The notes under the pieces are model-generated. The model saw only the letters and a list, made by a program, of their open reading frames with translations, was not told the origin of the DNA and searched no databases. A stretch of 64,000 nt of DNA from Limivivens sp034101475 (GTDB lineage: Bacteria; Bacillota; Clostridia; Lachnospirales; Lachnospiraceae). Each line of letters opens with the position of its first letter. Within the stretch, counting starts at the first letter, position 1. The stretch spans positions 1 through 64,000 of the forward strand of contig JAXEJQ010000038.1 in the NCBI GenBank assembly GCA_034101475.1. The letters run 5' to 3'. Positions 1 through 9,187 of the stretch are shown in pieces. The position numbers and the translations under genes were made by a program.

Positions 1-383
1 GTGGGCTTTGTTGCATAGTAATTCAGCACTTCCTCCTCATCAAAGCCAATATAGGTCATCTCATCCAGATCCTTGAAATCAGAATTTACGGAGCATCCAA
101 CGGTAAACAGCTTTCCTCCGCCTTCAATTCCTGTATCTTTATACTTTTCATAGCTGTCCTTATGGTAAAACGTTACACTTGCAGGCTCCGCATGCACAAA
201 GGTATTCTGATACCATTCTTCTGACATTGTAATTGTAATTCCCTGCTCAAAATAGTAGGAATAAGTTCCGTCAGCATTGAAATAGTCATTAAAATCCTCC
301 ATTCCATTGGCTGACACATTCATGACGGAACCAAGAGCAAGCACTGCGGCTGCAGCAATCGTCATTACAGTATTTTTATTCAT
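1..383 (-). CDS. Secreted protein of unknown function, C-terminus beyond the window
   Basis: An open frame of 127 codons runs from ATG at 383 off the left edge. It begins with a typical Sec signal peptide: MNKN, a hydrophobic Ala/Leu/Val stretch, then a VSA-N type cleavage site near residue 25. The visible mature part is acidic and rich in Tyr, Phe and Gly, with no lipobox Cys. I do not recognise a family. The start codon overlaps the last 8 bp of the HTH regulator gene upstream, so the two are probably translationally coupled and co-transcribed. That overlap suggests the regulator and this exported protein act together. Reading frame and signal peptide are clear; function is unknown. Confidence 0.75.
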   Translation of the reverse strand, partial: MNKNTVMTIAAAAVLALGSVMNVSANGMEDFNDYFNADGTYSYYFEQGITITMSEEWYQNTFVHAEPASVTFYHKDSYEKYKDTGIEGGGKLFTVGCSVNSDFKDLDEMTYIGFDEEEVLNYYATKP

Positions 384-2133
384 GATCTCTCTCCTCTCCT
401 TTTTCTATAATCGGAAACCACATATTCTCGAATGCAAATCGTAATTTGGGATGTCGAACAACAAAATGAATCATTGGTGATTTTCCTTTTGAGATCATAC
501 ACCATTTCCCTTCATGTATCGTAATCTGAATATTATGAAATCCCTTTTCACGGTTCATCAAAAGGTGATAATTCGAATGCGCCTGCGAATAAATCTTTGC
601 AGCCTCTATGCACCGAACATATTCTTCATATGTCAGCAGGATTCTGTGTTTTAAAAAGCTCCCCGGAAATGCGACCCAGACCGGCTGCTTCTGATATTCA
701 TCCATTGTCAGAACACTGACCGAATCATAAAGGGAATTTTTTTCTATAATATATTCCAGTTTTTCTTTATGCTTCAAAAAAGATGAAATGATCTCTCTTA
801 CGATTTCTGCCGACAGATTCTTTTGTTTCAGAATATCTGTAAACTCCTGTTTCGACAAAACAAACATGGGAGGACCTGTAAGAATGCGCCGTCTCTCTCC
901 AACTATATCACCATCCTTCTTCAGGAACTGCTCCAGCTTTTCTTCCTGTTTCTCTGCATAAATATCCATCAGTGAATCCGATTTCCGAAACAAATCTTCC
1001 ATATATTCCTTCATCCATCGGACTTCATCCTTTTTATTCGTCAGATAATAGTGTCCTCGCTCATGTCTGCCACATATGCATTCTCCCATCATAGCTACGG
1101 TTCCCGAACAATAATGCAAATGCTGATATATCTGATTATGATTTCCTTTCAGATAGCGCGGCGTGATCTGGCCGGTCATATAAAGAGGAATCCAGTTCTC
1201 CAGCCCCAGCATCATATCAGCCATTGGTCTGTCAACATTATGGATCATATTGATATGCAGCCCCTTCTTAAGCACCATTGCCAGACCAAACATATATTTT
1301 TTGGCAAAATCCGTATCCTCTGCCATATCTTCCACCGGCATATCACTACAGAGATACAGAGGCTCCGTAGACTTCGAAAGAACTGTTGACTTAAGGAAAT
1401 CCAGTTCCCCTTCACGCATTTCCTTAAGTCCAACATAGTGTCTGGAAGCAGGAAGCTGAAATGGTACTGTCGGTACTTTTAGTTTATCGAACTGTATCGC
1501 CGTTATATATTCCTGCAGATCAAAATCATCCAGCTTTTCCAGAAAACGATCCATATAGTTCATCTTTCCTGTCTTATCCTGCTCATTTGCATGAAACCAG
1601 TCTGTCAGTTTGACCCTGAGGGAATCCTTCGAATCTAATTCACTCAGATTACACCCCATTAATTCAGAAAGGATCGCCCGACTGGCTTCATCGTAAAAAT
1701 GATCAGATACATAAACGATGATGTCGTAGCAGAAAAGATCTTTATCCGAAGGTTTTCTTTTCCCCTGTCTTACTTTTGAAATATATGACGCATCATAATG
1801 GAGCGCCTGTGCCATCTTAGAAACATTGATATCCAGTGCAATGATCAGATTGTTCAATTGAAAAGAAATATCGGCATTGTCATGCTGGGGAAGTGTCCTC
1901 AAAAGTGTCTGCTTTATCTGATCGGTTTCTAAGTCCTTCTCTCCTCTTCTTTCCGCCGCTTTTGCGAGACCTGCAGCTAATTTTTCAATCTGTTCTCCTT
2001 CCGCTGACGGAATTCTGTTTCCTTTGCGATATCTGCTGATCAAGGGCTGTGACAGTCCCGAATATTCAGATAGTTCTTTTCCGGAAACGCCAATACTTTC
2101 TATATACTGGTTTAATTGTTCATGAAATTTCAT
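376..2133 (-). CDS. Large regulator with two HTH (XRE-like) segments
   Basis: This protein of about 585 residues starts with an XRE-type helix-turn-helix (about residues 13-50, motif LSQPLISRYRKGNR). A second HTH-like segment lies near residues 100-140 (YISKVRQGKRKPS). The remaining 440 residues are not a domain I can name; they include a CICGRHERGHYY stretch. I chose ATG 2133 because GGAG lies 7 nt upstream; the frame could also open at TTG 2151, which is poorly placed. It overlaps the downstream secreted-protein gene by 8 bp and is divergent from an M4 protease operon. It is plausibly a local regulator of these secreted proteins, which is inference from position only. Confidence 0.7.
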   Translation of the reverse strand: MKFHEQLNQYIESIGVSGKELSEYSGLSQPLISRYRKGNRIPSAEGEQIEKLAAGLAKAAERRGEKDLETDQIKQTLLRTLPQHDNADISFQLNNLIIALDINVSKMAQALHYDASYISKVRQGKRKPSDKDLFCYDIIVYVSDHFYDEASRAILSELMGCNLSELDSKDSLRVKLTDWFHANEQDKTGKMNYMDRFLEKLDDFDLQEYITAIQFDKLKVPTVPFQLPASRHYVGLKEMREGELDFLKSTVLSKSTEPLYLCSDMPVEDMAEDTDFAKKYMFGLAMVLKKGLHINMIHNVDRPMADMMLGLENWIPLYMTGQITPRYLKGNHNQIYQHLHYCSGTVAMMGECICGRHERGHYYLTNKKDEVRWMKEYMEDLFRKSDSLMDIYAEKQEEKLEQFLKKDGDIVGERRRILTGPPMFVLSKQEFTDILKQKNLSAEIVREIISSFLKHKEKLEYIIEKNSLYDSVSVLTMDEYQKQPVWVAFPGSFLKHRILLTYEEYVRCIEAAKIYSQAHSNYHLLMNREKGFHNIQITIHEGKWCMISKGKSPMIHFVVRHPKLRFAFENMWFPIIEKGEERDHE

Positions 2134-2181
2134 ACCTATTCTCCAACTCAAAACGAGTATTCTCTTTGTAACTCATTATAT

Positions 2182-2246
2182 GATGCAGGATTGTGGGAGT
2201 GCGAAGCACGGAACAATCCGTATGGCAACTTTTGCCCCCAACATCA
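2182..2246 (+). repeat. Structured intergenic repeat, copy 1 (GCGAAGC hairpin core)
   Basis: This copy has the core GGGAGTGCGAAGCACGGA flanked by the pairing arms GGATTGT and ACAATCC, followed by the conserved tail CTTTTGCCCCCAACATCA. The outer arm pair GATGCCA/TGGCATC seen in copies 2 and 3 is imperfect here (GATGC and TGGCAAC). It lies upstream of the M4 protease gene and points the same way. The gene-free stretch 2134-2479 otherwise holds only the protease promoter. Confidence 0.85.
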
Positions 2247-2415
2247 TTATATAGGATAAACGATAAAAATAAAGAAAATTACCAATTCTGGCATGGACTA
2301 TTTTGTAAATCAGCGTATCTTTTCAGTACTTTCACAGATATGATTCGAAAACCCATGAAAATCGGCCGCGCCGATGGGAATTGCCAAAAATGTCATTGAC
2401 AATTTCGATAATCCG

Positions 2416-2444
2416 CTGAAAATGCTATTCAAATATCCTATAAT
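2416..2444 (+). promoter_or_regulatory. Predicted sigma-A promoter of the M4 protease operon
   Basis: CTGAAA at 2416-2421 and a perfect TATAAT at 2439-2444 are 17 bp apart, 36 bp before the protease start codon. A TTGACA at 2396-2401 is too far away (37 bp) to pair with this -10 box. If this is the only promoter, repeat copy 1 lies outside the transcript. Confidence 0.6.
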
Positions 2445-2479
2445 AGAGATGGTTCTAAGTTGAAGGAAAGGAGAGAATA

Positions 2480-4543
2480 ATGGAAAAATCGCTATTTCAT
2501 GCCACATCCGTACTGGCAGCGGCAGTCTGTGTATCGATATTCCTGTTCCTGCATGCAAAAGTTTATGCGAATGATCAAACAGAAAAAGAATATAATACGG
2601 CATTTCAGCTGACAGAAGAAAAAATCCAGGAAATGAACAACGGCAAAGCAGTTATACTGTATGATGAAAATGGATATCTTTCTTTTCTGGACGGGATATT
2701 TTATGATCAGCCGGTCAGAGATTATGACGAGGCTATTCAGGCATTGAATGGAGTTGCATCACTTCTTGGCATTTCAAAAGGATGCGAATTCTACGCCGTA
2801 TACGGAGCCTCGGATTCGGCAGGGTATACATACCTGGTGTACAAACAGCGATATGGAAATATCACCATTGAAAATGCAACTCTGAAAATAGTTCTGAATC
2901 CGCAGGGATATCCGTGTCTGCTGTCCTGTTCTTTCGCCAGAGAGATTGGAATGGATTCCGGTGAGGATGGAATTACAGCGGAACAAGCAGAAAATAAAGT
3001 TCGAGCGATCTTATGGAAGGAAAATCCGGAAATACTGGAAGACTATACCAGACAGACCTCTGTACTCATAAACGGGATCGCCTATCATGCATGGGAAGTA
3101 TATACCTATAATATGAACCGGAACGTCCGGAACAGCAGACCCTACCTGAAATATATTATTCTCTATGATGGGACATATTACAAAGCACTCCAGGTCAGTT
3201 CCCCGGAAGATTATTCCGGTCAGGATGCGGCATCCAGCGGTGACGCAGAACTTTTTTTTGAAAAACTGATACCTGCAGTATACACCGGTAAAGTCACACT
3301 TCACGATGGAACAGAAAAAACACTTACTGTAGATGTGGGGTATGATGCGGAAACCGGAGGATACTATCTCGCTGATAAAAACCGAAAAATCGCCGTAGCA
3401 GATTTTGCCGCACGGGCATATAAGAATCAATACGAACTGGAATGGACAGAGGACAACACCGGATGGGATGATAAGATTCTGATTACATATAGTACCTATT
3501 GCAGGGTATATGATTATTTCAAATCAAAGGGCATGAATTCCATAGATGGCTTTGGTATCCCACTGCTGATTTTGTCCGGATATTGCGAATCAGACGGAAC
3601 CCCCATAGATAATGCCTGTTTTATGGGAATTCAGGACGGATGGGGCTTGTTTGCAGCTTCAGATATAAATGATTATGGTGAAGCGGTTGATGTGATTGCA
3701 CACGAATATACGCACGGAATCAGAGAGTATTCTCTGGGAGGAGACCTATATGAAAACAGAACCGGTGCTATCCATGAAGCATATAGTGACATTCTGGGAA
3801 ATATCTGCGAAATGGAACTGGGGGCTACAGAGGATCCTTTCTGGAAAATCGGAGAAACCTGCGGCCGTACCCTGCGAAATATGAGCAGCCCCAACGATTA
3901 TTATCAGCCTTCTTTTTATGGAGATCGGTTTTTCATGGAGGAAACGGATTTTCCATCCGAACAAAACGATCAGGGAGGTGTCCATATCAACAGTGGGATT
4001 CTCGGAAATATCGCGTTCCAGATTGCGGAAATGGGTTTGGGCTATGAGGAACAGTATTGGCTTTGGATGAAGTCAGATGAGATCCTTACTCCTCTTTCCG
4101 ATTACGATGATATCTGTGCGGCGCTGATGTTTGTCAGCCGGATCAACGGCTATCCCACGAAAGTAACCGAGGGTATTTTTACAAGCTTTGCCAATGCTCT
4201 TGTTTTGGCCAGAAACAATTCTTCTCTGTGGAAGGAATCAGGGGAATCCGGTATCGAACTGATGGTGGACCCCGGATTTCTTGACAGGATTGCCGGCTTG
4301 TCAGTGGAAAATGCGGACAGCGGAGAGGTTATACGGAGAGTACAGGGGGAAGCGGATGGACAATTCTCAGTAAGGCTTCCGGCGGGATGTTATCATGCGG
4401 CGCTTCTTATTTATGCCAATGAAAAAACGAGGATAGAGGCATTTTATTATGACGATCTGGGCAGATGGGTCATTGATGCTGAGCAGGCAGACAGGCTTGT
4501 ACTGGATGATGGACGGTTTATGGTGTTAAACAGTCCGAATTAA
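2480..4543 (+). CDS. Secreted M4 (thermolysin-type) zinc metalloprotease
   Basis: This 687-residue protein is a secreted neutral protease. An N-terminal hydrophobic signal segment (residues about 5-30) is followed by a long propeptide-like region with an FTP/PepSY character. The catalytic domain carries the zinc motif HEYTH at residues 408-412 and the third zinc ligand Glu433 in GAIHEAYSD, where thermolysins usually have GAxNEAxSD. His502 in GGVHINSG matches the thermolysin proton-donor His. All M4 catalytic residues are therefore present and the enzyme is probably active. The start has a good ribosome binding site (GGAGAG). A gene for another exported protein follows after 33 bp, so they likely form an operon. 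The divergent HTH regulator may control it. Confidence 0.88.
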   Translation: MEKSLFHATSVLAAAVCVSIFLFLHAKVYANDQTEKEYNTAFQLTEEKIQEMNNGKAVILYDENGYLSFLDGIFYDQPVRDYDEAIQALNGVASLLGISKGCEFYAVYGASDSAGYTYLVYKQRYGNITIENATLKIVLNPQGYPCLLSCSFAREIGMDSGEDGITAEQAENKVRAILWKENPEILEDYTRQTSVLINGIAYHAWEVYTYNMNRNVRNSRPYLKYIILYDGTYYKALQVSSPEDYSGQDAASSGDAELFFEKLIPAVYTGKVTLHDGTEKTLTVDVGYDAETGGYYLADKNRKIAVADFAARAYKNQYELEWTEDNTGWDDKILITYSTYCRVYDYFKSKGMNSIDGFGIPLLILSGYCESDGTPIDNACFMGIQDGWGLFAASDINDYGEAVDVIAHEYTHGIREYSLGGDLYENRTGAIHEAYSDILGNICEMELGATEDPFWKIGETCGRTLRNMSSPNDYYQPSFYGDRFFMEETDFPSEQNDQGGVHINSGILGNIAFQIAEMGLGYEEQYWLWMKSDEILTPLSDYDDICAALMFVSRINGYPTKVTEGIFTSFANALVLARNNSSLWKESGESGIELMVDPGFLDRIAGLSVENADSGEVIRRVQGEADGQFSVRLPAGCYHAALLIYANEKTRIEAFYYDDLGRWVIDAEQADRLVLDDGRFMVLNSPN

Positions 4544-4576
4544 TGAATAAGATATTAATGAATAGGAGGAAATAGA

Positions 4577-6358
4577 ATGAAATTTTGGAAAGTAGCTCTA
4601 TCAGGATTATTAACAGTTTCTATGCTGACAGGGATGAATCTTTCTGCTCTGGCAGAAGAATCCGGAAATTCCGGAATCAGTGTGGAAATCAAAGAAGGCT
4701 CTCAGGATGGAGTATTGAAGGATTCGGAAAGTGAAGCCCTGGCGGGCAGTTCGGCAGATTTTAATGATATCCAACGGGAAGCTGCCGGAAATGACTGGTT
4801 TGTTGAAGAAGAAGACGATCATTCGACTACCATCGCAGACTGGAATATCAAAGTTCCGATTCCGGATAACAGCACCAGTATCCTGGATGGAAGCACCGGG
4901 GAGTTTTATATATACCCTATGGGGCAGGAAGGAATTCCTTATGTAATGATTCTGCCTTTTGATTATCCCTACGGTGGAGAATCCTTCCTTAATAGTTTTA
5001 AGGATAATATGCTGAATCATTACCCGGATCTTCAGGTAACGAAAGATATTCATGAAATTGAAATCGGACAATATAGCTGTTGGCAGACAAGATATGAATA
5101 CACCATTAGCGGCTACAAGGCACAGGACAGACGCGTTGCTATAGACCACAATGGAAAAATTTATATGTTTGCCACAAAAGAAATACCGGAATTGAATCTG
5201 ACAGTTGGAACACTTCTGGATGATACTGTGAGAGAATTGATTTTCTTAGACCAGACAGATGCATCTTCACAGGGAAATGCGGACAACGGAGGAGTCCTGA
5301 ATCTGGGAGGAAACAATGAGACTGAAGTGAATTATAAATCCACAGATGCCAATTCGACTGCTTTTACCATCACAAAAATTGAGGATTTTGATAGCGGTCT
5401 TACCCTTGCCAGAATGTATGCGCCTTCGGATTATTCTGTTATCCAGGCTCTGGATTCTTACGGAAATGCAAATACTGTTTGCAGTCCTGCCTGTCCCTGG
5501 CAGTTGACTTTGGTGGCTGACAGTCCGGATTACAGAACGGAAATGATGTATTGTTCCCAGATGTGTTATATCTATTCCCAGCAGATGTATCAGGAGGGGA
5601 CTCTGTATTATGGAATTTGTTCCATGTTAGAGCCTATGACGGCATCGGCCTACGCAGACAGGATTGTTCAGACGGTCTATAACGATGTGGGAGAGATTTA
5701 TTGTGTGAATACAAAGGAAGCCACGGATGAGGAACAGGCATTTCTTCAGGAAAGGGCACAGACCCTTTATGATTATTATGACAGTTCTTTTTCAACAACC
5801 GGTTTTATGAGCATGGATGGCACCATGAGTACTTATATTGAAAAAGAGTATGCTTTCGAGTATAGCGGTGAGAAATATACGGTGATCGTTATAACGGCAA
5901 CCGATCTGGTACAGTATACACAGTCCATGGGCGGCTTTTCAGATACTATGGTTCAGATGACCGTTCCTTATGTATATCTTTACGCATCACCTTCTGAGGA
6001 GACAGATGCGGGACGTGGAAATTTCGATCTGTTTATGTCAAATACAAGGGTCAGCGACGAATTTGTGCTGGCAACACAGAAAGTATCTCTTGAGTTGGAA
6101 AACGCGATTACTTCCGGTACAAATCCGTCCATTGATAATGACGAGATTTCTGACATTCTCGGTACAGGAGATGGAACCTATGATTCAGAAGAATTCTGCG
6201 ATTATATTCTTTCCCAGAATTCGTATACTACATCTGACGGAAAGGTGGTAAGGGTTCCGAATTCTTATGATTATGTCTATGAAGGAGAAAACGGAAACAT
6301 ATATGTTACCAATTCTACTGATCAGCCAGAGGGAAGTACGAGATTATATGCGAATTAG
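4577..6358 (+). CDS. Secreted protein of unknown function downstream of the M4 protease
   Basis: This 593-residue protein has a strong ribosome binding site (AGGAGG) and a clear signal peptide: MKFWK, a hydrophobic core, and cleavage after SALA near residue 27. The mature protein is acidic, rich in Asp, Glu, Thr and Tyr, and has no lipobox, membrane segment or catalytic motif that I recognise. Two similar-looking halves (about residues 60-220 and 260-500) might reflect duplication, but I cannot confirm that by eye. It is the second gene of the protease operon and is followed by a strong terminator. It may be a protease substrate, partner or inhibitor, which is inference from neighbourhood alone. 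Confidence 0.7.
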   Translation: MKFWKVALSGLLTVSMLTGMNLSALAEESGNSGISVEIKEGSQDGVLKDSESEALAGSSADFNDIQREAAGNDWFVEEEDDHSTTIADWNIKVPIPDNSTSILDGSTGEFYIYPMGQEGIPYVMILPFDYPYGGESFLNSFKDNMLNHYPDLQVTKDIHEIEIGQYSCWQTRYEYTISGYKAQDRRVAIDHNGKIYMFATKEIPELNLTVGTLLDDTVRELIFLDQTDASSQGNADNGGVLNLGGNNETEVNYKSTDANSTAFTITKIEDFDSGLTLARMYAPSDYSVIQALDSYGNANTVCSPACPWQLTLVADSPDYRTEMMYCSQMCYIYSQQMYQEGTLYYGICSMLEPMTASAYADRIVQTVYNDVGEIYCVNTKEATDEEQAFLQERAQTLYDYYDSSFSTTGFMSMDGTMSTYIEKEYAFEYSGEKYTVIVITATDLVQYTQSMGGFSDTMVQMTVPYVYLYASPSEETDAGRGNFDLFMSNTRVSDEFVLATQKVSLELENAITSGTNPSIDNDEISDILGTGDGTYDSEEFCDYILSQNSYTTSDGKVVRVPNSYDYVYEGENGNIYVTNSTDQPEGSTRLYAN

Positions 6359-6382
6359 ACTGTGAAACTATTACAAAATACT

Positions 6383-6438
6383 CCTTTTCGATAAGAATTG
6401 CCGTAGCTGAATTCTTATCGAAAAGGAATTCTTTTTTT
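6383..6438 (+). terminator. Intrinsic terminator of the protease operon
   Basis: A 17-bp perfect stem (CCTTTTCGATAAGAATT with its complement) closes a 10-nt loop and is followed by a run of seven T residues. Confidence 0.9.
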
Positions 6439-6480
6439 ACCAGAAGCATAAACTTTTTACAATCCGGACACAGTATTTCG

Positions 6481-8013
6481 TCAGCCTGCGCGGTTTTGTC
6501 TTTTACGGCTGTTTCCGGTTATGGATGCGGAGGAACGTGGATGTGTCTGGGGCTTGCGGGAATGGCTGTGGTTTTCTGCCCGGGAGCTGTTTTTCTCTGT
6601 CCGGATGCGGATTCTGCTGTGGCTTTGGCGCTGATAAGGCTCCTGCTGCCTTCCATAGCCCTTTCGCTGTCTGTTTCCTCTGCGTTCTTCCCAGATCCGC
6701 TCTTCCGGAATTTCCGGGGCCTCTTCGCCAACGTGCATTTTCAGAAAGGCTGCCGCAGCGTCCAGGGGATCCCAGCCCTCTTCCCGGATTTTTTCCTCCA
6801 GAATCTCTTTCATCCGGCTCAGATCCTGGCTTTGCAGGATTTCAGATACCTCCTGCAGAACTTTATCTGCTTTTACCCGGCTGATAGAACGGGAATCCGG
6901 GATCTGGTACCGTTCTATATTCGTTTTGCAGACACGCTCGATCTCCCGGATTCTGCTCATTTCCCTGCCGTTGATAAACGTAAAGGAAAGTCCTCCCTTT
7001 CCGGCTCTGCCGGTTCGTCCGATCCGGTGGACATAGTATTCGATGTCCTGGGGCACATCATAATTAAAGACGGCTTCCAGATTGTCAACATCGATTCCTC
7101 TGGCAGCCACATCGGTGGCGATGAGAAATTCCAGGTTTCCGGTACGGAAACGGCTCATAACAAAGTCCCGCTGTTTCTGGGTCAGGTCACCGTGAAGGCC
7201 CTCTGCCCGGTAGCCCATTTTCTTCAGGCTGACCGCCAGGTCATCGACCATTTTTTTCGTATTGCAGAAGATCAGAGAACGTTTCAGATCATGGATTTCC
7301 TTCAGCCGGCAGATCAGTTCCTCTCTATATTCCTTCTTGCAGACCAGATAATACTGCTTAATCGAATCAACGGTAAGTTCCCTGGACGGCATCCGGACCA
7401 TCACCGCGTCTTTCTGGAATTCGCTGGTAATATCCAGGATCGCCTGGGGCATGGTGGCGGAAAAGAGAGCCGTCTGATGTTCCTCCGGCACTTCCTTCAG
7501 GATCGTTTCCATATCCTCCCGGAAGCCCATATTCAGCATCTCATCTGCTTCGTCCAGTACCACGGTTCTGACGCTGTCCATTTTCAGCGTGTGTCTTCGC
7601 ATGTGATCCATCACCCGTCCGGGGGTTCCCACAATTACCTGAATGCCGCCTTTTAAAGCCCGGATCTGGCGTCCGATATCCTGTCCCCCATAAACAGGCA
7701 GGATCTTGATACCATGCATGAATTTGGCGAATTTACGCATTTCCTCGGCTGCCTGAATGGCCAGCTCTCTGGTAGGGCAAAGAACGATGGCCTGTACGTT
7801 TTTATTCTCCGCATCGATATTCTGGAGAAGGGGAATTCCGAAGGCGGCTGTCTTTCCGGTACCTGTCTGGGCCTGGCCAATGATGTCTTTTCCCTCCAGG
7901 AGAACAGGTACTGCCTGGGCCTGAATGGGGGTCATGGTCTCAAAGCCCATTTCTGTCACTGCGCGTAATATTTTGCTGTCCAAACCGGAGTGTTCATATC
8001 TTATTTCTGTCAT
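6481..8013 (-). CDS. DEAD-box ATP-dependent RNA helicase (CshA/DeaD type)
   Basis: This 510-residue helicase unwinds RNA, probably in ribosome assembly, mRNA decay and cold adaptation. The motif series is complete: Q-motif region MTPIQAQAV, Walker A AQTGTGKT, motif Ia PTRELAIQ, Ib TPGRV, Walker B DEAD, motif III SAT, and motif VI HRIGRTGRAG. A basic, Arg/Ser/His-rich tail of about 70 residues follows the helicase core and is a likely RNA-binding extension. The gene is alone on its transcript, with a strong promoter about 165 bp upstream. The resulting long 5' leader is common for cold-regulated helicase genes and may be regulatory. The exact ortholog (cshA, cshB or deaD) cannot be fixed from sequence alone. 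Confidence 0.93.
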   Translation of the reverse strand: MTEIRYEHSGLDSKILRAVTEMGFETMTPIQAQAVPVLLEGKDIIGQAQTGTGKTAAFGIPLLQNIDAENKNVQAIVLCPTRELAIQAAEEMRKFAKFMHGIKILPVYGGQDIGRQIRALKGGIQVIVGTPGRVMDHMRRHTLKMDSVRTVVLDEADEMLNMGFREDMETILKEVPEEHQTALFSATMPQAILDITSEFQKDAVMVRMPSRELTVDSIKQYYLVCKKEYREELICRLKEIHDLKRSLIFCNTKKMVDDLAVSLKKMGYRAEGLHGDLTQKQRDFVMSRFRTGNLEFLIATDVAARGIDVDNLEAVFNYDVPQDIEYYVHRIGRTGRAGKGGLSFTFINGREMSRIREIERVCKTNIERYQIPDSRSISRVKADKVLQEVSEILQSQDLSRMKEILEEKIREEGWDPLDAAAAFLKMHVGEEAPEIPEERIWEERRGNRQRKGYGRQQEPYQRQSHSRIRIRTEKNSSRAENHSHSRKPQTHPRSSASITGNSRKRQNRAG

Positions 8014-8176
8014 AGAATTTCGTTTTCCTCTCTTGAAGCTTTTTCATTCTGTTTCTATCGCCGAAGGTGATCTCAGCGGATTTCGGCATATAACTGCGAA
8101 GGTACCGAACCGCTGCGATTCATTATAATAAAAAACAACGTCCTCACGGGCGCTGTCTGTTTCCATAACAGAATTT

Positions 8177-8205
8177 ATTATATGCGAATTTCGGGGGGCT
8201 GTCAA
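8177..8205 (-). promoter_or_regulatory. Consensus sigma-A promoter of the helicase gene
   Basis: On the minus strand TTGACA (8200-8205) and TATAAT (8177-8182) are exactly 17 bp apart. The leader between the predicted start site and ATG 8013 is about 157 nt. Confidence 0.85.
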
Positions 8206-8220
8206 GGGGCAAACAGGAAT

Positions 8221-8451
8221 CTATTCTTCGAATTCAGCGGTCACAATGAAGCCTCTGGGCGTATCCTCCACACTTACAATGGTGCCCTCTCTGGCCTTGA
8301 TCCGGTTGTTTCCCTTGAAGCAGCCGGACATGGCTACTGCCGGTTCGATAATATAGCTGAAGTTCATATTGGTCTGAATCTCCGTAATTTCCACATGGTC
8401 TCCCGGTTTTACCAGATTCGGGCGTTCCATTTTAAATTTTTCCTGGCGCAT
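8221..8451 (-). CDS. Small conserved-looking protein of unknown function
   Basis: This 76-residue protein starts MRQEKFKMERPNLVKPGDHV and contains a Gly-rich, beta-rich body with no signal peptide or membrane segment. AGAGGA lies 9-10 nt before the chosen ATG; an internal ATG at 8430 also has an AGGA upstream, so the first seven residues are uncertain. The pattern (GDHVEI, GCFKGNN, EGTIVSVED) suggests a small beta-barrel similar to PilZ-like or SH3-like folds, but no family can be named. It stands alone between the helicase promoter and the LysM gene, and may be read from the LysM transcript by read-through. Confidence 0.6.
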   Translation of the reverse strand: MRQEKFKMERPNLVKPGDHVEITEIQTNMNFSYIIEPAVAMSGCFKGNNRIKAREGTIVSVEDTPRGFIVTAEFEE

Positions 8452-8635
8452 GTTTTCTCATCCTCTCTGATCAATTGACGGACCAGAAATGTCTGGCCCT
8501 CTGTGTTGCCGTATCCGGAGAGTATTGTAATGCTTTTTCCGGATTTTGTAAAGCGCCAAATCAGGCGCTTGGGGATACTTCCTGGACGGAACTGCCTTAC
8601 ATGAAAAAGCATTTTCTTTGGATCTTTCTCAAGAA

Positions 8636-8668
8636 GATAAAAACCCGCCGGATTTTCATCCGGCAGGC
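8636..8668 (-). terminator. Intrinsic terminator of the LysM gene
   Basis: On the minus strand GCCTGCCGGATGAAAATCCG begins a GC-rich hairpin (GCCGGAT with ATCCGGC) followed by GGGTTTTTATC. It lies 16 bp past the LysM stop codon. Confidence 0.8.
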
Positions 8669-8683
8669 AACTGGGGAGCGATT

Positions 8684-9094
8684 TTACAGACAAACATCAG
8701 AATAGTAAGGAATCGTCAGGTACTCTCCATAAAGAATCGTATCGTCATGGATGGAGTTGATCCGGCATACTTCCCGGATGTATTCCTGGATGTTTTCATA
8801 TTCTTCTGAGCAGTACTGTTCCGCAATACTCCAGAGACTGTCGTCTCTGCCGACTCGAATCTCCTTAAAATACTTCTGATGAGCAGAAGGAAAGGTGGTG
8901 TCAGAGGCTGCCTTTACAAAAAAGCCGCTGCAGACAAAGAATGCAGCCAGCGCTGCCGCGGAAACTGCCAGAATCACTGTGAGACGGTGAAGCCGTCGGG
9001 CCTTGACTGCCTGCGCTCTGCGCCTGCGGACTGCAAGAGCTCTCTCCTCGCGGATTCGTTCTTCCTGATATACTTCTCTCTCGCTTTCTCTCAT
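8684..9094 (-). CDS. SOS-controlled membrane-anchored LysM protein (YneA-like)
   Basis: This 136-residue protein has a highly charged cytoplasmic N-terminus (many Arg/Glu), one membrane segment at about residues 40-60 (VILAVSAAALAAFFV), and an extracytoplasmic LysM module at about residues 80-130 (DSLWSIAEQYC, ILYGEYLTIP). The start at 9094 is set by GGGAGG 7 nt upstream; an in-frame ATG at 9184 would lie inside the promoter. It is divergent from lexA and its promoter spacer is filled by a LexA box. In Bacillus subtilis the gene in this position is yneA, an SOS-induced division inhibitor with a membrane segment and LysM. The same role is inferred here; sequence similarity to YneA itself is modest. 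Confidence 0.82.
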   Translation of the reverse strand: MRESEREVYQEERIREERALAVRRRRAQAVKARRLHRLTVILAVSAAALAAFFVCSGFFVKAASDTTFPSAHQKYFKEIRVGRDDSLWSIAEQYCSEEYENIQEYIREVCRINSIHDDTILYGEYLTIPYYSDVCL

Positions 9095-9120
9095 CACGAT
9101 ACCTCCCAATATTTTCGAAT

Positions 9121-9134
9121 CGAACATTTGTTTC
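9121..9134. promoter_or_regulatory. Second LexA box in the LysM gene leader
   Basis: CGAACATTTGTTTC matches the Gram-positive SOS box CGAACATATGTTCG at 11 of 14 positions. It lies 26 bp upstream of the LysM start codon, downstream of the promoter, where LexA could act as a roadblock. Confidence 0.7.
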
Positions 9135-9149
9135 CTTTCTTCTGCTTGC

Positions 9150-9178
9150 ATTATAGTACAAGAACATATGTTTGTCAA
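9150..9178 (-). promoter_or_regulatory. LysM gene promoter with LexA box in the spacer
   Basis: On the minus strand, perfect TTGACA (9173-9178) and TATAAT (9150-9155) are 17 bp apart. The near-consensus LexA box AGAACATATGTTTG (9161-9174) occupies the spacer, so bound LexA would block RNA polymerase directly. Confidence 0.88.
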
Positions 9179-9187
9179 GAACAAAAT

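Noticed and set aside
2193..2399. Short plus-strand frame across repeat copy 1, and the matching frame at 9252 upstream of lexA
   Set aside because: Both begin with the same translated repeat sequence. They reflect the repeat itself and lack ribosome binding sites.
6496..7656. Open frame of 386 codons opposite the DEAD-box helicase
   Set aside because: Antisense to all helicase motifs; composition typical of a shadow frame.
8409..8693. Minus-strand frame of 94 codons between the small protein gene and the LysM gene
   Set aside because: It runs through the LysM terminator hairpin and overlaps the start of the small protein gene. No ribosome binding site is convincing.
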